From contig CAWHKS010000010.1 in NCBI GenBank assembly GCA_963829955.1, positions 1 to 64,000 of the forward strand: 64,000 bases of DNA, in the 5' to 3' direction. Each line of letters begins with the position of its first letter. Position 1 is the stretch's first letter. The translations under genes were made by a program, and so were the position numbers. Source of the stretch: DASTFY01 sp963829955. GTDB taxonomy: Bacteria; Actinomycetota; Acidimicrobiia; Acidimicrobiales; Ilumatobacteraceae. Below, piece by piece: positions 9,301 through 18,876 of the stretch. The notes under the pieces were generated by a model, which ran no database searches, had not been told where the DNA came from, and was given only the letters and a program-made list of their open reading frames with translations.

Positions 9301-9554
9301 TCCGCCCGGTCCTCGGTGAGCGACTGCTCAATGGTGACGCCCGACTTGTGCCGGGGCACAGGACGCAGGCCGGACACCGTGGCGGGAGTCACCCAGCCGG
9401 CCTCGATGGCCCCCGAGAGGTCGACCGCGCCCAGCACAGGCCCGAGGATGGCGATTGGCCTCCCGCGGTCGGTGACGGTGATGAGCTCACCCGAGGCGGC
9501 GCGCTTGAGATAGGCGGACAACTTTGCCTTGAGCTCCCGCACGGCGACATCCAT
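9297..9554 (-). CDS. Phd/YefM-type antitoxin
   Basis: An 85-residue protein whose N-terminal 50 residues are a Phd/YefM fold: VAVRELKAKLSAYLKRAASG, then ITVTDRGRPIAIL. The C-terminal 35 residues (RPVPRHKSG onward) are the probable toxin-binding tail. It should neutralise the PIN toxin encoded immediately after it and repress the pair. ATG 9554 has no Shine-Dalgarno, but TAGAAT lies six bases upstream, so a leaderless mRNA is likely. The promoter sits inside a perfect inverted repeat. Confidence 0.9.
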   Translation of the reverse strand: MDVAVRELKAKLSAYLKRAASGELITVTDRGRPIAILGPVLGAVDLSGAIEAGWVTPATVSGLRPVPRHKSGVTIEQSLTEDRAE

Positions 9555-9585
9555 GTAGTCATTCTACCTCTGAACGTGACTACAT
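9553..9585. promoter_or_regulatory. Toxin-antitoxin operator and leaderless promoter
   Basis: A perfect 9-base inverted repeat, ATGTAGTCA and TGACTACAT, with a 15-base spacer. The -10 box TAGAAT (minus strand, 9566-9561) lies in the spacer, and the left arm overlaps the antitoxin start codon. This is the expected geometry for autoregulation by the antitoxin or the toxin-antitoxin complex. Binding is inferred. Confidence 0.6.
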
Positions 9586-9643
9586 ACCGCCGAGCTGCCT
9601 CCTACACCGTCGTCTACCAGGACTCTTGCCTGCCCCGGCAGTG

Positions 9644-9726
9644 CGGAACGGGAGGGATTCGAACCCCCGAGCCTTTCGGCCGCCCGCTTTCAAGGCGGGT
9701 GCAATCGTCCGCTCTGCCACCGTTCC
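9644..9726 (-). tRNA. tRNA-Ser (anticodon TGA)
   Basis: Read on the minus strand the gene starts GGAACGG and ends CCGTTCC plus discriminator G, forming a full 7-pair acceptor stem. The anticodon arm is CCCGC-CTTGAAA-GCGGG, giving anticodon TGA for serine. A long variable arm (GGCCGAAAGGCT) and the T-arm GGTTCGAATCC are clear. No CCA is encoded. Length 83 bases, slightly short for a class II tRNA. Confidence 0.93.
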
Positions 9727-9777
9727 GGGGGTCGAGGGTACCGCCCGGCCAGCGCGTCACGCCCCGGGTAGCTCCGA

Positions 9778-11771
9778 TCAGAGACCGATCAGGCCCCACG
9801 TGGCGAGGAACGAGATCTCGACCAGCGCCGCCGCGATCAGTGCACTGTGGATCCAGCGCTGATGACCTCGCCACCAACCTTGCCGCCACCCCCAGACGGC
9901 CATCGCGGCCAGTGCGACGGTGCACACCACCAGCCCGAGCGGCGCGTGCAGCAACAGCCGCTGCCCGACGCCCAGGTCGAGCCAGCCCATGAAGCCGGAG
10001 TAGATCATCCGCGGGTAGATCACCAGCACCGCGATCGATGCGAGGCCGCACAGGCTGGCTGCGGCGGCCAAGCCGGTGACCGCGATGTCCGTGCTGCGCC
10101 TCGGTACCGGCCGGAGTTCCTCTGTCGTCTGACGATGCAGCAGACGCCGGACTCGGCGCGCCGGCGCAGCGAGCAGGGCCACGAGCATCACCAAGCCACA
10201 GATCGCCAGGACCGCCCGGACCGGCGGCGCAGGCCCGGCGCCGACACGACGGAGCTCGAGATTGCGGAAGGTGGGAGGGTCGGTTCGGAAGTCGAGCGCT
10301 TCGCCGGTCTCGGTGAAGAACAGGCCGGGCTCCACCTCGTGCAGCACCTGCGGCGGGTCTCCCGTGTCCTCGATGTCCGCCCCGTCGAAGTACAACGTTC
10401 CGCCGTCCTCGAGGACGCGGCTCGGCGGGGTCGCGGGATCGATCACGCCCCAGTCGGGTGTCTTGTACTCGCCCAGGTAGCGCTGCCAGCCGGCCGGATC
10501 GGGCGGGCGCGCCTGTGCACGGATGTCCTTGGCGAGCGACTCGGGCGGCAGCCAGTCGCCCCAGCCCTCTTCCACCGCGCTCTTGGCGGGCAGCTCACCC
10601 AATCGGTCGCGATACGGGCCTGCCGCGTGCACCATGTCGTCCAGGATCCCGAGCGCCAGGCTGCCCTGCAGATCGTGGTCGGAATTGGTCAGCACCACGA
10701 TGCCGAGCTGCAGCTCCGGCAGCCACCAGAGGTCGCTGCTGAAGCCGAACCCGCCGCCGCCGTGCGAGAACAGATCGGCGTTGCGCCCGCGGTACCAGCC
10801 CGTGCGCGCCACGCCCAGCCCGTAGCCGTAGCGCTCGCCTCGCTCGGGGAACTGCACCGTGAGCATCTCGTCCAGCAGTGCCGGGTCGAGCACGGCGCGA
10901 CCGTCCACGACACCGTGACCGAGCTGGAACTGGACGAACCGTGCCAAGTCGTTAGCGCTGCTGTACATCCCTCCGGCGGCCACCATCGGCACCGGCCTGA
11001 AGATCCGCGGGGCGGGCGGGGCATGGCCGATGGCGCGCTTGTCGTTGGCGCGGATGGCGTCGGCGTCGAACGAGCTGTTGGTCATCGCGAGCGGTTCGAA
11101 CAGATGGTCCTGCACGTAGTCCACGAAGGTCCGGCCGGTCACCTGCTGCAGGACGTAGCCGGCCAGGTCGATGCCCAGGTTCGAGTAGGCGTAGCCCGTG
11201 CCGACCGGGAACCGCAGCCAGGTGTCGGAGATGCTGCGAATGTGCTCGTCGAAGGACCCGGCGTCCTCGTCCCAGTTGTTGCCCACTGGCGCCTCGTGCG
11301 TGAAGCCGGCAGTGTGGCTGAGCAGGTGGCGCAAAGTGATCTTCGCCTCGGGGTGCTCCTCGAAGATGCTGTGCACGGTGAACTCGGGCAGGTACGCGGT
11401 GATCGGCTCGTCCAAGTCGAGCACGCCGTCCTGCACCGCCAGCAGCACCGCGGTGGCGGTGAATACCTTCGACGTGGACTGGATGCTGAACACCGTGTCG
11501 GACGTGACCGGCTCCGAGCCGTGGATGTCGGTGACGCCGAACCCCTCCGACCACACGAGGCCACGGTCGTCGACGACCGCGACCGACAGCCCGGGGACGT
11601 TGTGCTCCCGCATCAACCGGGGGATCTCCTGCTGATAGTCGGCGATGACAGCGGCGATGGCGTCCGAGGGAGCGGACGTCTGCCCGGGCGTCGACGTGAC
11701 CGCCGGGGCACCACACGCCACCACCACGGCCAACAGGGACAATGCCCCGACGAGCCCCTTCGCGGGTTCAT
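9778..11771 (-). CDS. Serine hydrolase, beta-lactamase/penicillin-binding class C-like lipoprotein, apparent frameshift at the start
   Basis: The readable frame gives about 654 residues. The catalytic domain has the SxxK motif in SIQSTSKVFTA, the YxN motif as YAYSNLGID, and a C-terminal HGGGGFGFSS replacing KTG. After residue about 500 there are three to four membrane segments. The frame has only a TTG at 11742 to start from, giving LSLLAVVVACGAP without the usual positive N-terminus. An ATG at 11771 with AGGCGAG upstream would encode MK/N-PAKGLVGALSLLAVVVACG, a perfect lipoprotein signal, if one base were added near 11762-11768. I therefore infer a missing base. Likely an envelope esterase, D-aminopeptidase or PBP-like hydrolase; substrate unknown. 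Confidence 0.82.
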
Positions 11772-11855
11772 CTCACTCGCCTGGGGGAATGGTGCGCGCC
11801 GAACCCCTCCTTCACATAGGGCAGAAGGTCCTCAGATGCCCGCCGGCGGTCGCTC

Positions 11856-13316
11856 CTACGGCGTCTCGCGGAGCCTGGTTGCGCTTTCCGCTGCGGAGCT
11901 CCGCGAGAGCTGGTCGGCGAGCTCCGGCTCGGGCGCCGCGGGGTAGGCGCGGCTCGACGGCGGGTTGGCTGGTGGCGGCTCGGCCGCGACCGAAGGCGGG
12001 CCCGCGTCGCGGCGTTGGAGCTCCACGCACAGGCGCGCCGCGACGAGCCCGGCGATCGGCGGCAGGATCAGCAGCGCGGTCCGCAGGGTCCAGATCACGG
12101 CGTTGACGGAGACGCCGAACGTCACGGCGATGACGTCGCTCGAGCCCGCCACCATCATCACGGTGACGAACGTAAACGCGGCAACGCCGATGCCCGTGTG
12201 GACGGGATGGTCCCGGGGACGGAACAGGATGTGGTGCTCCTGGTCGGTCTTGGCCCGCCGGGACTGGATGAAAGGCCAGGCGTACATGATCCCGAACACG
12301 ATCGAGGGCAGCAGGACGCCCGGGAAGAACGGGTTGGGGATCTGGTACCCGAAGGCCCGCACCTCCCACGGCGGCATGAGGCGCAGGCCGCCTTCCGTCC
12401 ACCCCATGTACCAGTCAGGCTGCGAAGCAGAGCTGACGTCCGCGCCACGGTAGGGACCGGTCACCCAGATGGCGTTGATCTGAGCCAGGCCGCCGAGCGC
12501 CGCCAGCACCGAAGCCACCAGGAAGAACAGCCCACCGGCCTTCGCCGTGTACGTCGGCCAGAGCCGCTGGCCGACCACGTTGTCCTCCCGCTTCCCCGGG
12601 CCCGGGTACTGCGTGTGCTTGTGGCGGATGACGAGCGCGAGGTGCACGGCGATGAGCACGCCGATGACGGCTGGGATCAGCAGGATGTGAGCCACGAACA
12701 GCCGCTGCAGTATCTCCGTGCCCGGATACGGACCGTCGAACACGAGGGAGGAGATCCAAGTGCCCACGATCGGGATGGAGAGGATGATGGCGTTGGCGAT
12801 CCGCAGCCCAGTGCCCGAGAGCTGGTCGTCCAGCAGCGAGTAGCCGGCGAACCCGTTGAGCATGGCGAGGACGAGCAGCGTCACGCCGATCATCCAGTTG
12901 AGCTCGCGAGGCCGGCGGAATGCGCCCGTGAAGAAGATCCTCGCCAGGTGGGCGATGATCGCCGCCACGAACACGAGGGCCGCCCAGTGGTGGATCTGGC
13001 GCATCACCATGCCCGCACGCACGTCGAAGCTGATACGGATGGCGGACTCGTAGGCCTCCGACATCTCGACCCCGCGCAGTGGCCCGTAGCTGCCGTCGTA
13101 GGTCACCACCGACGTGCTGGGCGTGAAGAAGAGCGACAGGTAGATGCCGGTCAGCACGAGGATGACGAAGCAGTAGAGCGCCACCTCCCCGAGCAAGAAC
13201 GACCAGTGGTCGGGGAACACCTTGTCGAGGGTCTTGCGGGCCATGCGGGCGCCGCCGACGCGCCGGTCCAGCCAGCGCACGACCCGAGCGGTCACGGGTG
13301 CCTTCGGTGAGGCCAT
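11856..13316 (-). CDS. qcrB: Cytochrome bc1/bcc complex cytochrome b subunit
   Basis: A 486-residue membrane protein. The start is the ATG at 13316, which overlaps the Rieske stop in TGATG. Haem-ligand histidines occur in two helix pairs: MRQIHHWAALVF with IAHLARIFF, and LFVAHILLIP with AVHLALVIRHKH. The Qo-site region holds GPYPGTEIL and a PDWY motif. As in other Actinobacteria the protein has an extended cytochrome b with cytoplasmic C-terminal tail. It oxidises menaquinol and passes electrons to the Rieske centre and diheme cytochrome c, as part of a bcc-aa3 supercomplex. It is the last gene of ctaE-qcrC-qcrA-qcrB. Confidence 0.95.
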   Translation of the reverse strand: MASPKAPVTARVVRWLDRRVGGARMARKTLDKVFPDHWSFLLGEVALYCFVILVLTGIYLSLFFTPSTSVVTYDGSYGPLRGVEMSEAYESAIRISFDVRAGMVMRQIHHWAALVFVAAIIAHLARIFFTGAFRRPRELNWMIGVTLLVLAMLNGFAGYSLLDDQLSGTGLRIANAIILSIPIVGTWISSLVFDGPYPGTEILQRLFVAHILLIPAVIGVLIAVHLALVIRHKHTQYPGPGKREDNVVGQRLWPTYTAKAGGLFFLVASVLAALGGLAQINAIWVTGPYRGADVSSASQPDWYMGWTEGGLRLMPPWEVRAFGYQIPNPFFPGVLLPSIVFGIMYAWPFIQSRRAKTDQEHHILFRPRDHPVHTGIGVAAFTFVTVMMVAGSSDVIAVTFGVSVNAVIWTLRTALLILPPIAGLVAARLCVELQRRDAGPPSVAAEPPPANPPSSRAYPAAPEPELADQLSRSSAAESATRLRETP

Positions 13317-14190
13317 CAGCGCAGCTGGTTCCAGAAGCCGGGGCCGATGGGGCTGGAGAACTCGCCCCCGGCCACGAGGTAGCCGTCGTCGTCGAGCGTC
13401 AGCGGGAGCTGCGGCAACGAGCGGGTGGCCGGGCCGAACACCGGCCTCGAGCCGTCGCCGACGTCGAAGGTCGACTGATGGCAGGGGCACAGGAGCAGCC
13501 CGCTCTCGGCCTGGTACAGCCCGACCGGGCAGCCGGCGTGAGTACAGATCTTCGAGTAGGCGACGAGGTCGTCGACCGCCCAGTCTTCCCGCCCGGAACG
13601 GGGCACGTTCTGCCCGGGACGGGTGTGGATGAGGAGCGTCGGCGCGTTGGCGTCGTCGGTGTTGCCCTCGGGCACCACGGTGATGAAACCGTCGACAGCG
13701 ACGTCCTCCGGGCGCACCCGCGTGCCCTGCTCGGTGACGAGGTGGTCGCCGGTCGAGAACGGGCTGGCCTTGAGCCCTGCGCCGGGCCGGGGACCGAGCG
13801 AGCGCAACGGGAACAGGGCGGCCAGGCCGAGCGCGCCGGCGGCCCCGGCCAGCAGGCGCACCAGCAGCCGGCGGCGACCGAACTCCTCCTCGCCGGCAAT
13901 CAGGTCAGCGTCGAGTGCGGCCAGGGCCTCGTCGCTCGACGCCACCTGCTCACGCGGCTCCTCGTCGGGACCGGCGGGCAGGAAGCGGTGAGCCCACGAG
14001 ATCACTCCGATCCCGATGCCGCCGAGCGCGAGGCACAGCAGCGCGCCCTCCCACTGCGGCTGGCCGCCGCGCCAGTAAACGAAGGTCAGCCCGAGCGCGG
14101 CGACGATGCTGACGATGAAGGCGACCATCGGCACGTGCGTGGTGGGCGTGGAGGACCCTTGCGTTCAGCGGACGAGGCCGGCTCCGTCAC
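13316..14190 (-). CDS. qcrA: Ubiquinol/menaquinol-cytochrome c reductase Rieske iron-sulfur subunit, apparent frameshift near the start
   Basis: The 2Fe-2S motifs CTHAGCPVGLY and CPCHQSTFD are intact, as are the membrane segments (VAFIVSIVAALGLTFVYW, ALLCLALGGIGIGVIS, and one near residue 100). An uninterrupted frame can only begin at GTG 14134 without a ribosome site. A GTG at 14190 has a strong AGGAGG five bases upstream and encodes VTEPASSAERK, but its frame runs out; adding one G to the GGG near 14155-14162 joins it to GSSTPTTHVPMVAF. I take 14190 as the true start and the break as a probable assembly error. It accepts electrons from menaquinol within the bcc complex. Confidence 0.9.
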
Positions 14191-14200
14191 GACGTCCTCC

Positions 14201-14985
14201 TCAGGTGGCGGCACGGCGCCGTCCTCTCACGACCCAGAACACCGCGGCGCCGATCACCACGAACCCGACCGTCCAGGCCACGAAGCCTTCGGGCACCGGA
14301 CCGGTCGAGCCCAGCGCCAAGCCACCGCGGTTGTCAGGGTGCTGGAGGTTGCCGGTGACGTAGGCGGCGATGTCGGTGGCCTCGTCGTCGGTGAACGTGT
14401 CCGGCCCGAACACGGGCATCTGGCCGGGGCCGGTGCGCATCGCCTCCACCACCTCGGTCGGTGTCGCCTGCAGGAGTGGGGCGCGTGATGGCCGTACGAC
14501 AGCGCGCCACCTACTCCGGCCGCGTTGTGACACGCCGCGCAGTTGGCACGGAACAGGTCGCCGCCGTTGACCGCGTCGGCCGAGGCCACCTCGACCACGG
14601 GGATGGCCGGGCCGGGCCCGAGCGAAGCGACGTAGGCGACGAGGGCCTCGATCTCGTCGTTGCCATAGGCCGGCGGCTTGCGCACGGCCTGCTTTCCGAT
14701 GACGGCCAGCGGCATCCGGCCGGTACGGAGCTGGAAGTCGGCGGCGGCCGCGCCCACGCCCACGAGTGATGGAACCGCGTCGTCCCCCTCGCCCGTCCCT
14801 TCGGCGTTCTCGCCGTGGCAGGTCGAGCAGCCCACCTGGTACAGCTGCCGACCCTTCTCGATGAGCTCCGGGTCGGCCTCCTCGGTTCCCTGCCCCGCGG
14901 CGTACGACGCGATGAAGCCGAGCGCGGCGACGGCCACGCACGCCCCGATCCCGGTGGCCGTCACCCAACGACGCCGGACCCTCAT
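14201..14985 (-). CDS. qcrC: Diheme cytochrome c subunit of bcc complex, apparent frameshift
   Basis: Starts at ATG 14985 within an ATGA overlap with ctaE. The N-terminus MRVRRRWVTATG leads into a membrane anchor. Two haem-c motifs are present, CSTCH and CAACH, the actinobacterial diheme pattern. After GVGGALSYGHHAP the frame breaks; the downstream part (LLQATPTEVVEAMRTGPGQM, then PVFG) is in another frame, and ends with a C-terminal membrane helix (TVGFVVIGAAVFWVV) at the stop 14203-14201. One missing C near 14474-14482 explains it. The protein passes electrons from the Rieske centre to the CuA site of the oxidase. Its stop overlaps the qcrA ribosome site. Confidence 0.9.
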
Positions 14986-15533
14986 CGGATGAGGAAGATG
15001 GTGGCGAACAGCAGCACCCACACCACGTCGACGAAGTGCCAGTACCAGGTGGTGGCGGCTCGCAGCCCGGGAACCGAGCCGGGCACGTCCGGCGGCCTGA
15101 GGCCGACGACGGCCAGCAGCACCAGACCGATGGCGACGTGCAGCCCGTGGAAGCCGGTGAGCGCGTAGTACAGCGTGCCGAAGGCGTCGGTCGACACGGT
15201 GAAGTCGTTGGTCGACCACTCCAGCATCTGGTTGCCGAGGAAGACGACACCGAGGGCGAGCGTCAGCAGTGTCCAGTTGCGCGCCTCGGCGTGGGAGCCG
15301 CGCTCGGCCCGATGCAGCGTGAAGCTGGAGGCCACGAGGACGAGCGTGAACAGGCCGGCCCGTGGCGCATCGAGCTCGACGCCGACCGGCGGCCAGACGT
15401 CGTTGGCGGCCTTGACCGTGAAGTAGGCGGCGAACAACCCACCGAAGAACATGACCTCCGATGCCAACCAGATGGCGACACCCACTGCAGTGGGGTTCGG
15501 CCGGCGGACGACCGGCGCCACGGTCGCGCCCAT
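14982..15533 (-). CDS. ctaE: Cytochrome c oxidase subunit III
   Basis: A 183-residue, five-helix membrane protein of the short actinobacterial subunit III type. Helices include AIWLASEVMFFGGLFAAYF near the N-terminus, and the conserved GFHGLHVAIG and YWHFVDVVWVLLF. It stabilises subunit I of the aa3 oxidase and may guide proton or oxygen entry. It heads the ctaE-qcrCAB operon. TAGTGT lies six bases upstream of the ATG, so the message is probably leaderless. Confidence 0.95.
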   Translation of the reverse strand: MGATVAPVVRRPNPTAVGVAIWLASEVMFFGGLFAAYFTVKAANDVWPPVGVELDAPRAGLFTLVLVASSFTLHRAERGSHAEARNWTLLTLALGVVFLGNQMLEWSTNDFTVSTDAFGTLYYALTGFHGLHVAIGLVLLAVVGLRPPDVPGSVPGLRAATTWYWHFVDVVWVLLFATIFLIR

Positions 15534-15539
15534 GCGCCC

Positions 15540-15619
15540 ACACTAGGCACGCGGCCAGGACGAGCCGGGAACGAGGGCGGCGGGCGTCGAGCAGGTCGCC
15601 GGACGCGCGCGGCTACGGT
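15540..15619. promoter_or_regulatory. Divergent leaderless promoters of ctaE and ctaG operons
   Basis: On the minus strand TAGTGT (15545-15540) lies six bases before the ctaE ATG; on the plus strand TACGGT (15614-15619) lies seven bases before the ctaG ATG. Neither gene has a Shine-Dalgarno. The two respiratory operons thus share one 93-base control region. Confidence 0.5.
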
Positions 15620-15626
15620 GCCGCGG

Positions 15627-16484
15627 ATGGGGCTCGTGGCCGCGGGGACCTCCACAGGAGGGTGGAGCGTGGACCCGGCGGCGCTGCTGGTCGTGGTCCT
15701 CGCGTCGGCTTGGTACGTCCGCGCCACGCGCCGCCTGCACCGCGCCGGGAGCCCGTGGCCTACCACCCGAACGGTTGCAGCAGCAACGACCGTGGTGGCA
15801 GCCGTCGTCGCGACCAACGGCTGGGTTGCAGCCAACGACGTGTCCCGCTTCGGTGCACACGCCCTGCAGCACCTCCTGCTCGGTCTCGTCATACCGATCG
15901 GCATCGTGCTCGCCGCGCCGCTGACCCTGGCCCTGCGCACTTCGTCGCCACCGACGCGCCAGGTGCTCCGCTCGTGGTCCTCCGGCCCGGTGTTTCGCCT
16001 CGCCTGCCATCCCGTCGTCGCCGGCGCGCTGTTCACCGTCACGATCGTTGCGATGTACACGACCCCGGTCTTCGAGTGGTCGCTCACGTCGGCTCCCGTC
16101 CACGTCCTCGTCCACGCGCACCTGCTTGTGGTCGGTCTGCTGTTCTTCTGGCCGCTCATCGGGTTCGATCCCGCGCCGGTCCGCGTGCCGCACCCCGCCC
16201 GGATCGGGCTGCTTCTGCTGATCCTGCCGCTGCACGCCCTGCTGGCGGTGACGCTGATGGACGCCGACCCCCCGGCCGGCGGGGCCACCGCCATCCACCT
16301 GGCCCGCGAGGCCGGCGTCGACCCCGTCGCCGAGCAACGGCTGGGCGCCGGCCTGTTGTGGGTGATCGGTGACCTCGTCGCCCTGGCCGCCGTCGGCATC
16401 GCCTGCTACCGGTGGTGGCGCGCCGACACCGCGTTCACACGCGCCGGCTCCTCCACCACACCGATGATCGGCACCCCGTCGTGA
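15627..16484 (+). CDS. ctaG: Cytochrome c oxidase assembly protein, CtaG (caa3) family
   Basis: A 285-residue protein with about seven membrane helices. Family signs are the histidine-rich helices LQHLLLGLVIPIGIVLAAPL, HVLVHAHLLVVGLLFFWPL (the likely copper-handling histidines) and LPLHALLAVTLM. CtaG proteins help insert copper into the oxidase CuB centre. It stands directly upstream of subunit II, with the stop codon overlapping that GTG in GTGA. Confidence 0.9.
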   Translation: MGLVAAGTSTGGWSVDPAALLVVVLASAWYVRATRRLHRAGSPWPTTRTVAAATTVVAAVVATNGWVAANDVSRFGAHALQHLLLGLVIPIGIVLAAPLTLALRTSSPPTRQVLRSWSSGPVFRLACHPVVAGALFTVTIVAMYTTPVFEWSLTSAPVHVLVHAHLLVVGLLFFWPLIGFDPAPVRVPHPARIGLLLLILPLHALLAVTLMDADPPAGGATAIHLAREAGVDPVAEQRLGAGLLWVIGDLVALAAVGIACYRWWRADTAFTRAGSSTTPMIGTPS

Positions 16485-17212
16485 CCCGGCGGTGGCGTCA
16501 CGCCGCGCTCGTACTCATCGCGCTAGCCACGTGCGCGTGCACCGAGAACGGCTACCCCACGCCGTCGAGCGAGCAGGCCGAGGACGCCGCGTCGCTTTGG
16601 CGGGTGGCGCTCATCGCCGCCGCCGTCGTCGGTGGCGTGACGATGGGCCTGATCATCTACTCGGTCATCCGCTTTCGCCGACGCGATGACCGGCTGCCGG
16701 ACCAGCGCAACTCCCACTTCACACTCGAGGTGGTCTGCACCGCCATCCCGATCGCCATCGTGGCCGGGCTGTTCGCGTACACGGTCAACGTCGAGCGCAA
16801 GGTCACCGCGCTGAGCGACGATCCGGACGTCGTCGTCGATGTCGTCGGCTACCAGTGGGGCTGGACCTTCACCTATCCCGCCGCGGGCGTCACCAGCGTG
16901 CCCGGCGAGGACTACGAGCCCGCGGTGCTGGCCGTCCCCGTGGGCGCGACGGTCCGCTTCAACCTGCGCTCACCGGACGTCATCCACTCGTTCTGGGTGC
17001 CAGAGTTCCTCGAGAAGCGGGACGTGATCCCCGGCATCGACAACGCCATCGACGTCACGGTCAACCGCGCCGGCACCTGGACCGGCCGCTGCGCCGAGTT
17101 CTGCGGGCTGGACCACTGGCGCATGAACTTCGAGGTGCAGGCCCTGGCGCCTGACGACTTCGACGCCTGGCTGGCCCAGCAACCGCCGACCGACGGGGAG
17201 CCGAGCGCATGA
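16481..17212 (+). CDS. ctaC: Cytochrome c oxidase subunit II
   Basis: A 243-residue protein. The N-terminus has a lipoprotein-like signal (ALVLIALATCACTEN). Two membrane helices follow (VALIAAAVVGGVTMGLIIYS; AIPIAIVAGLFAYTV), then the cupredoxin domain with GYQWGWTF, SPDVIHSFWVPEF and the CuA ligands in CAEFCGLDHWRM. It takes electrons from the diheme cytochrome c. GTG start in GTGA overlap with ctaG, ATGA overlap with ctaD downstream. Confidence 0.96.
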   Translation: MTRRWRHAALVLIALATCACTENGYPTPSSEQAEDAASLWRVALIAAAVVGGVTMGLIIYSVIRFRRRDDRLPDQRNSHFTLEVVCTAIPIAIVAGLFAYTVNVERKVTALSDDPDVVVDVVGYQWGWTFTYPAAGVTSVPGEDYEPAVLAVPVGATVRFNLRSPDVIHSFWVPEFLEKRDVIPGIDNAIDVTVNRAGTWTGRCAEFCGLDHWRMNFEVQALAPDDFDAWLAQQPPTDGEPSA

Positions 17213-18876
17213 CGGCCGTGCAGGAGCCCATCGGCCCCGCCGACGTTCTCCCGGTCCCGGTGCGCCCGCCGACGGGAATGCTGGCGTGGCTGACGTCGAC
17301 CGACCACAAGCGCATCGGCATCAGCTACATGGTGACGGCGTTCGCCTTCTTCCTGGTGGGCGGCTCGCTGGCGATGGTGATGCGGGCCCAGCTCGCCCAG
17401 CCCGAACAGGAGCTGGTGTCGAACGACACCTACAACCAGCTCTTCACGATGCACGGCAGCATCATGCTGTTCCTCTTCATCGGGCCCTTCGCCTTCGGCC
17501 TGGCCAACTACCTGATCCCGCTCCAGGTCGGCGCCCGCGACATGGCCTTCCCGCGCCTCAACGCGTTCAGCTACTGGCTCTACCTCGGTGGCGGCATCAC
17601 GATGATCTCCGGCTTCGCCACGGCCGGGGGTGCTGCCGCCTTCGGCTGGTTCGGATACACGCCACTGTCGGACCCGGTCCGCTCCCCCGGCCTTGGTGGT
17701 GACCTGTGGCTGGCCAGCCTGGTCCTCACCGGCTTCTCCGGCATCCTCACCGCGGTCAACATCCTCACCACGGTTTTCTGCCTGCGGATGCCGACCATGA
17801 ACGCGTTCCGCATGCCGGTGTTCACGTGGGACATGGTCGTGACGTCGTTGCTGGTGCTGCTGGCCTTCCCCGTGCTGACCGCTGCGGGTGCGCTCCTGTT
17901 CATCGACCGGAACCTCGACGGCCACGTGTTCGATCTCGCCGGCGGTGGTGTGCCCATCCTCTGGCAGCACCTGTTCTGGTTCTTCGGTCACCCCGAGGTG
18001 TACATCATCGTGCTGCCCTACTTCGGGGTCATCACCGAGATCATCCCGGTGTTCTCCCGGCGGCCGTTGTTCGCGTACGCGGGCCTGGTGTTCGCCACCA
18101 TCGCCATCGCCGCGCTCTCGGTCGGCGTGTGGGCCCACCACATGTTCGTCACCGGCGACGTCCTGCTCCCGTTCTTCTCCGGGCTCTCGTTCCTCATCGC
18201 GGTGCCGACGGGCATCAAGTTCGTCAACTGGATCGCGTCCATGTGGGGCGGGCAGATCCGCTTCTCCGCGCCCATGCTGTTCTCGGTCGGCTTCCTCGTG
18301 CTGTTCCTGCTCGGCGGGCTCACCGGCGTGATGCTGGCGTCGCCGCCGCTGGACTTCCAGGTCAGCGACACCTACTTCGTCGTGGCGCACTTCCACTACA
18401 CGCTGGTCGGCGGGTCGGTGTTCGGCGTGTTCGCCGCGCTCTACTACTGGTTCCCCAAGTTCACCGGGAAGATGCTGGACGAGCGGCTGGCCAAGGCCCA
18501 CTTCTGGCTTTTCTTCATCGGCTTCAACATGACGTTCTTCGTGCAGCACGTCCTCGGCGCCAGCGGGATGCCGCGCCGGGTGGCGTCCTACCTGGAGAGC
18601 GACGGGTTCGGGCCGTTGAACCTCATCTCGAGCATCGGCGCGTTCACCCAGGGCATCGCCGTGCTCGTGCTCGTGATCAACCTCGTCCGCACGTTCCGGC
18701 ACGGTCCCGCGGCCGGTGACGACCCGTGGGAGGGCTACACGCTCGAGTGGGCGACGACGTCACCGCCGCCGCCGCACAACTTCGACGGGCCGTTGCCACC
18801 GATCACCAGCGAGCGCCCGCTCTTCGACCTCCGCCAGCGAGAGGCGGCGGCCGCAGCAGGGGGCGATTCTCCATGA
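17209..18876 (+). CDS. ctaD: Cytochrome c oxidase subunit I
   Basis: A 555-residue, 12-helix catalytic subunit. Haem and CuB ligands are in FTMHGSIMLFLF, WFFGHPEVYI (with the cross-linked His-Tyr), AHHMFVTG and AHFHYTLVGG. The GHPEVY sequence shows the A-type oxidase with the K-channel residue. It reduces oxygen to water and pumps protons. It overlaps ctaC and subunit IV by four bases on each side, so the set is tightly coupled. Confidence 0.97.
   Translation: MTAVQEPIGPADVLPVPVRPPTGMLAWLTSTDHKRIGISYMVTAFAFFLVGGSLAMVMRAQLAQPEQELVSNDTYNQLFTMHGSIMLFLFIGPFAFGLANYLIPLQVGARDMAFPRLNAFSYWLYLGGGITMISGFATAGGAAAFGWFGYTPLSDPVRSPGLGGDLWLASLVLTGFSGILTAVNILTTVFCLRMPTMNAFRMPVFTWDMVVTSLLVLLAFPVLTAAGALLFIDRNLDGHVFDLAGGGVPILWQHLFWFFGHPEVYIIVLPYFGVITEIIPVFSRRPLFAYAGLVFATIAIAALSVGVWAHHMFVTGDVLLPFFSGLSFLIAVPTGIKFVNWIASMWGGQIRFSAPMLFSVGFLVLFLLGGLTGVMLASPPLDFQVSDTYFVVAHFHYTLVGGSVFGVFAALYYWFPKFTGKMLDERLAKAHFWLFFIGFNMTFFVQHVLGASGMPRRVASYLESDGFGPLNLISSIGAFTQGIAVLVLVINLVRTFRHGPAAGDDPWEGYTLEWATTSPPPPHNFDGPLPPITSERPLFDLRQREAAAAAGGDSP

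Noticed and set aside
9847..11946. Long open frame on the plus strand opposite the serine hydrolase
   Set aside because: Arg/His/Val-rich product without domains; it is the mirror of GC-rich coding sequence on the other strand, which has clear catalytic motifs.
11856..14985. Loss of a functional bcc complex
   Set aside because: qcrC and qcrA are each off by a single base with full domains on both sides; with five other similar breaks an assembly error is more likely than loss.
16912..18702. Nearly 600-codon open frame opposite ctaC and ctaD
   Set aside because: Composition (HDRGE-rich, no hydrophobic core) is that of antisense to GC-biased codons; the plus strand encodes unmistakable oxidase subunits.
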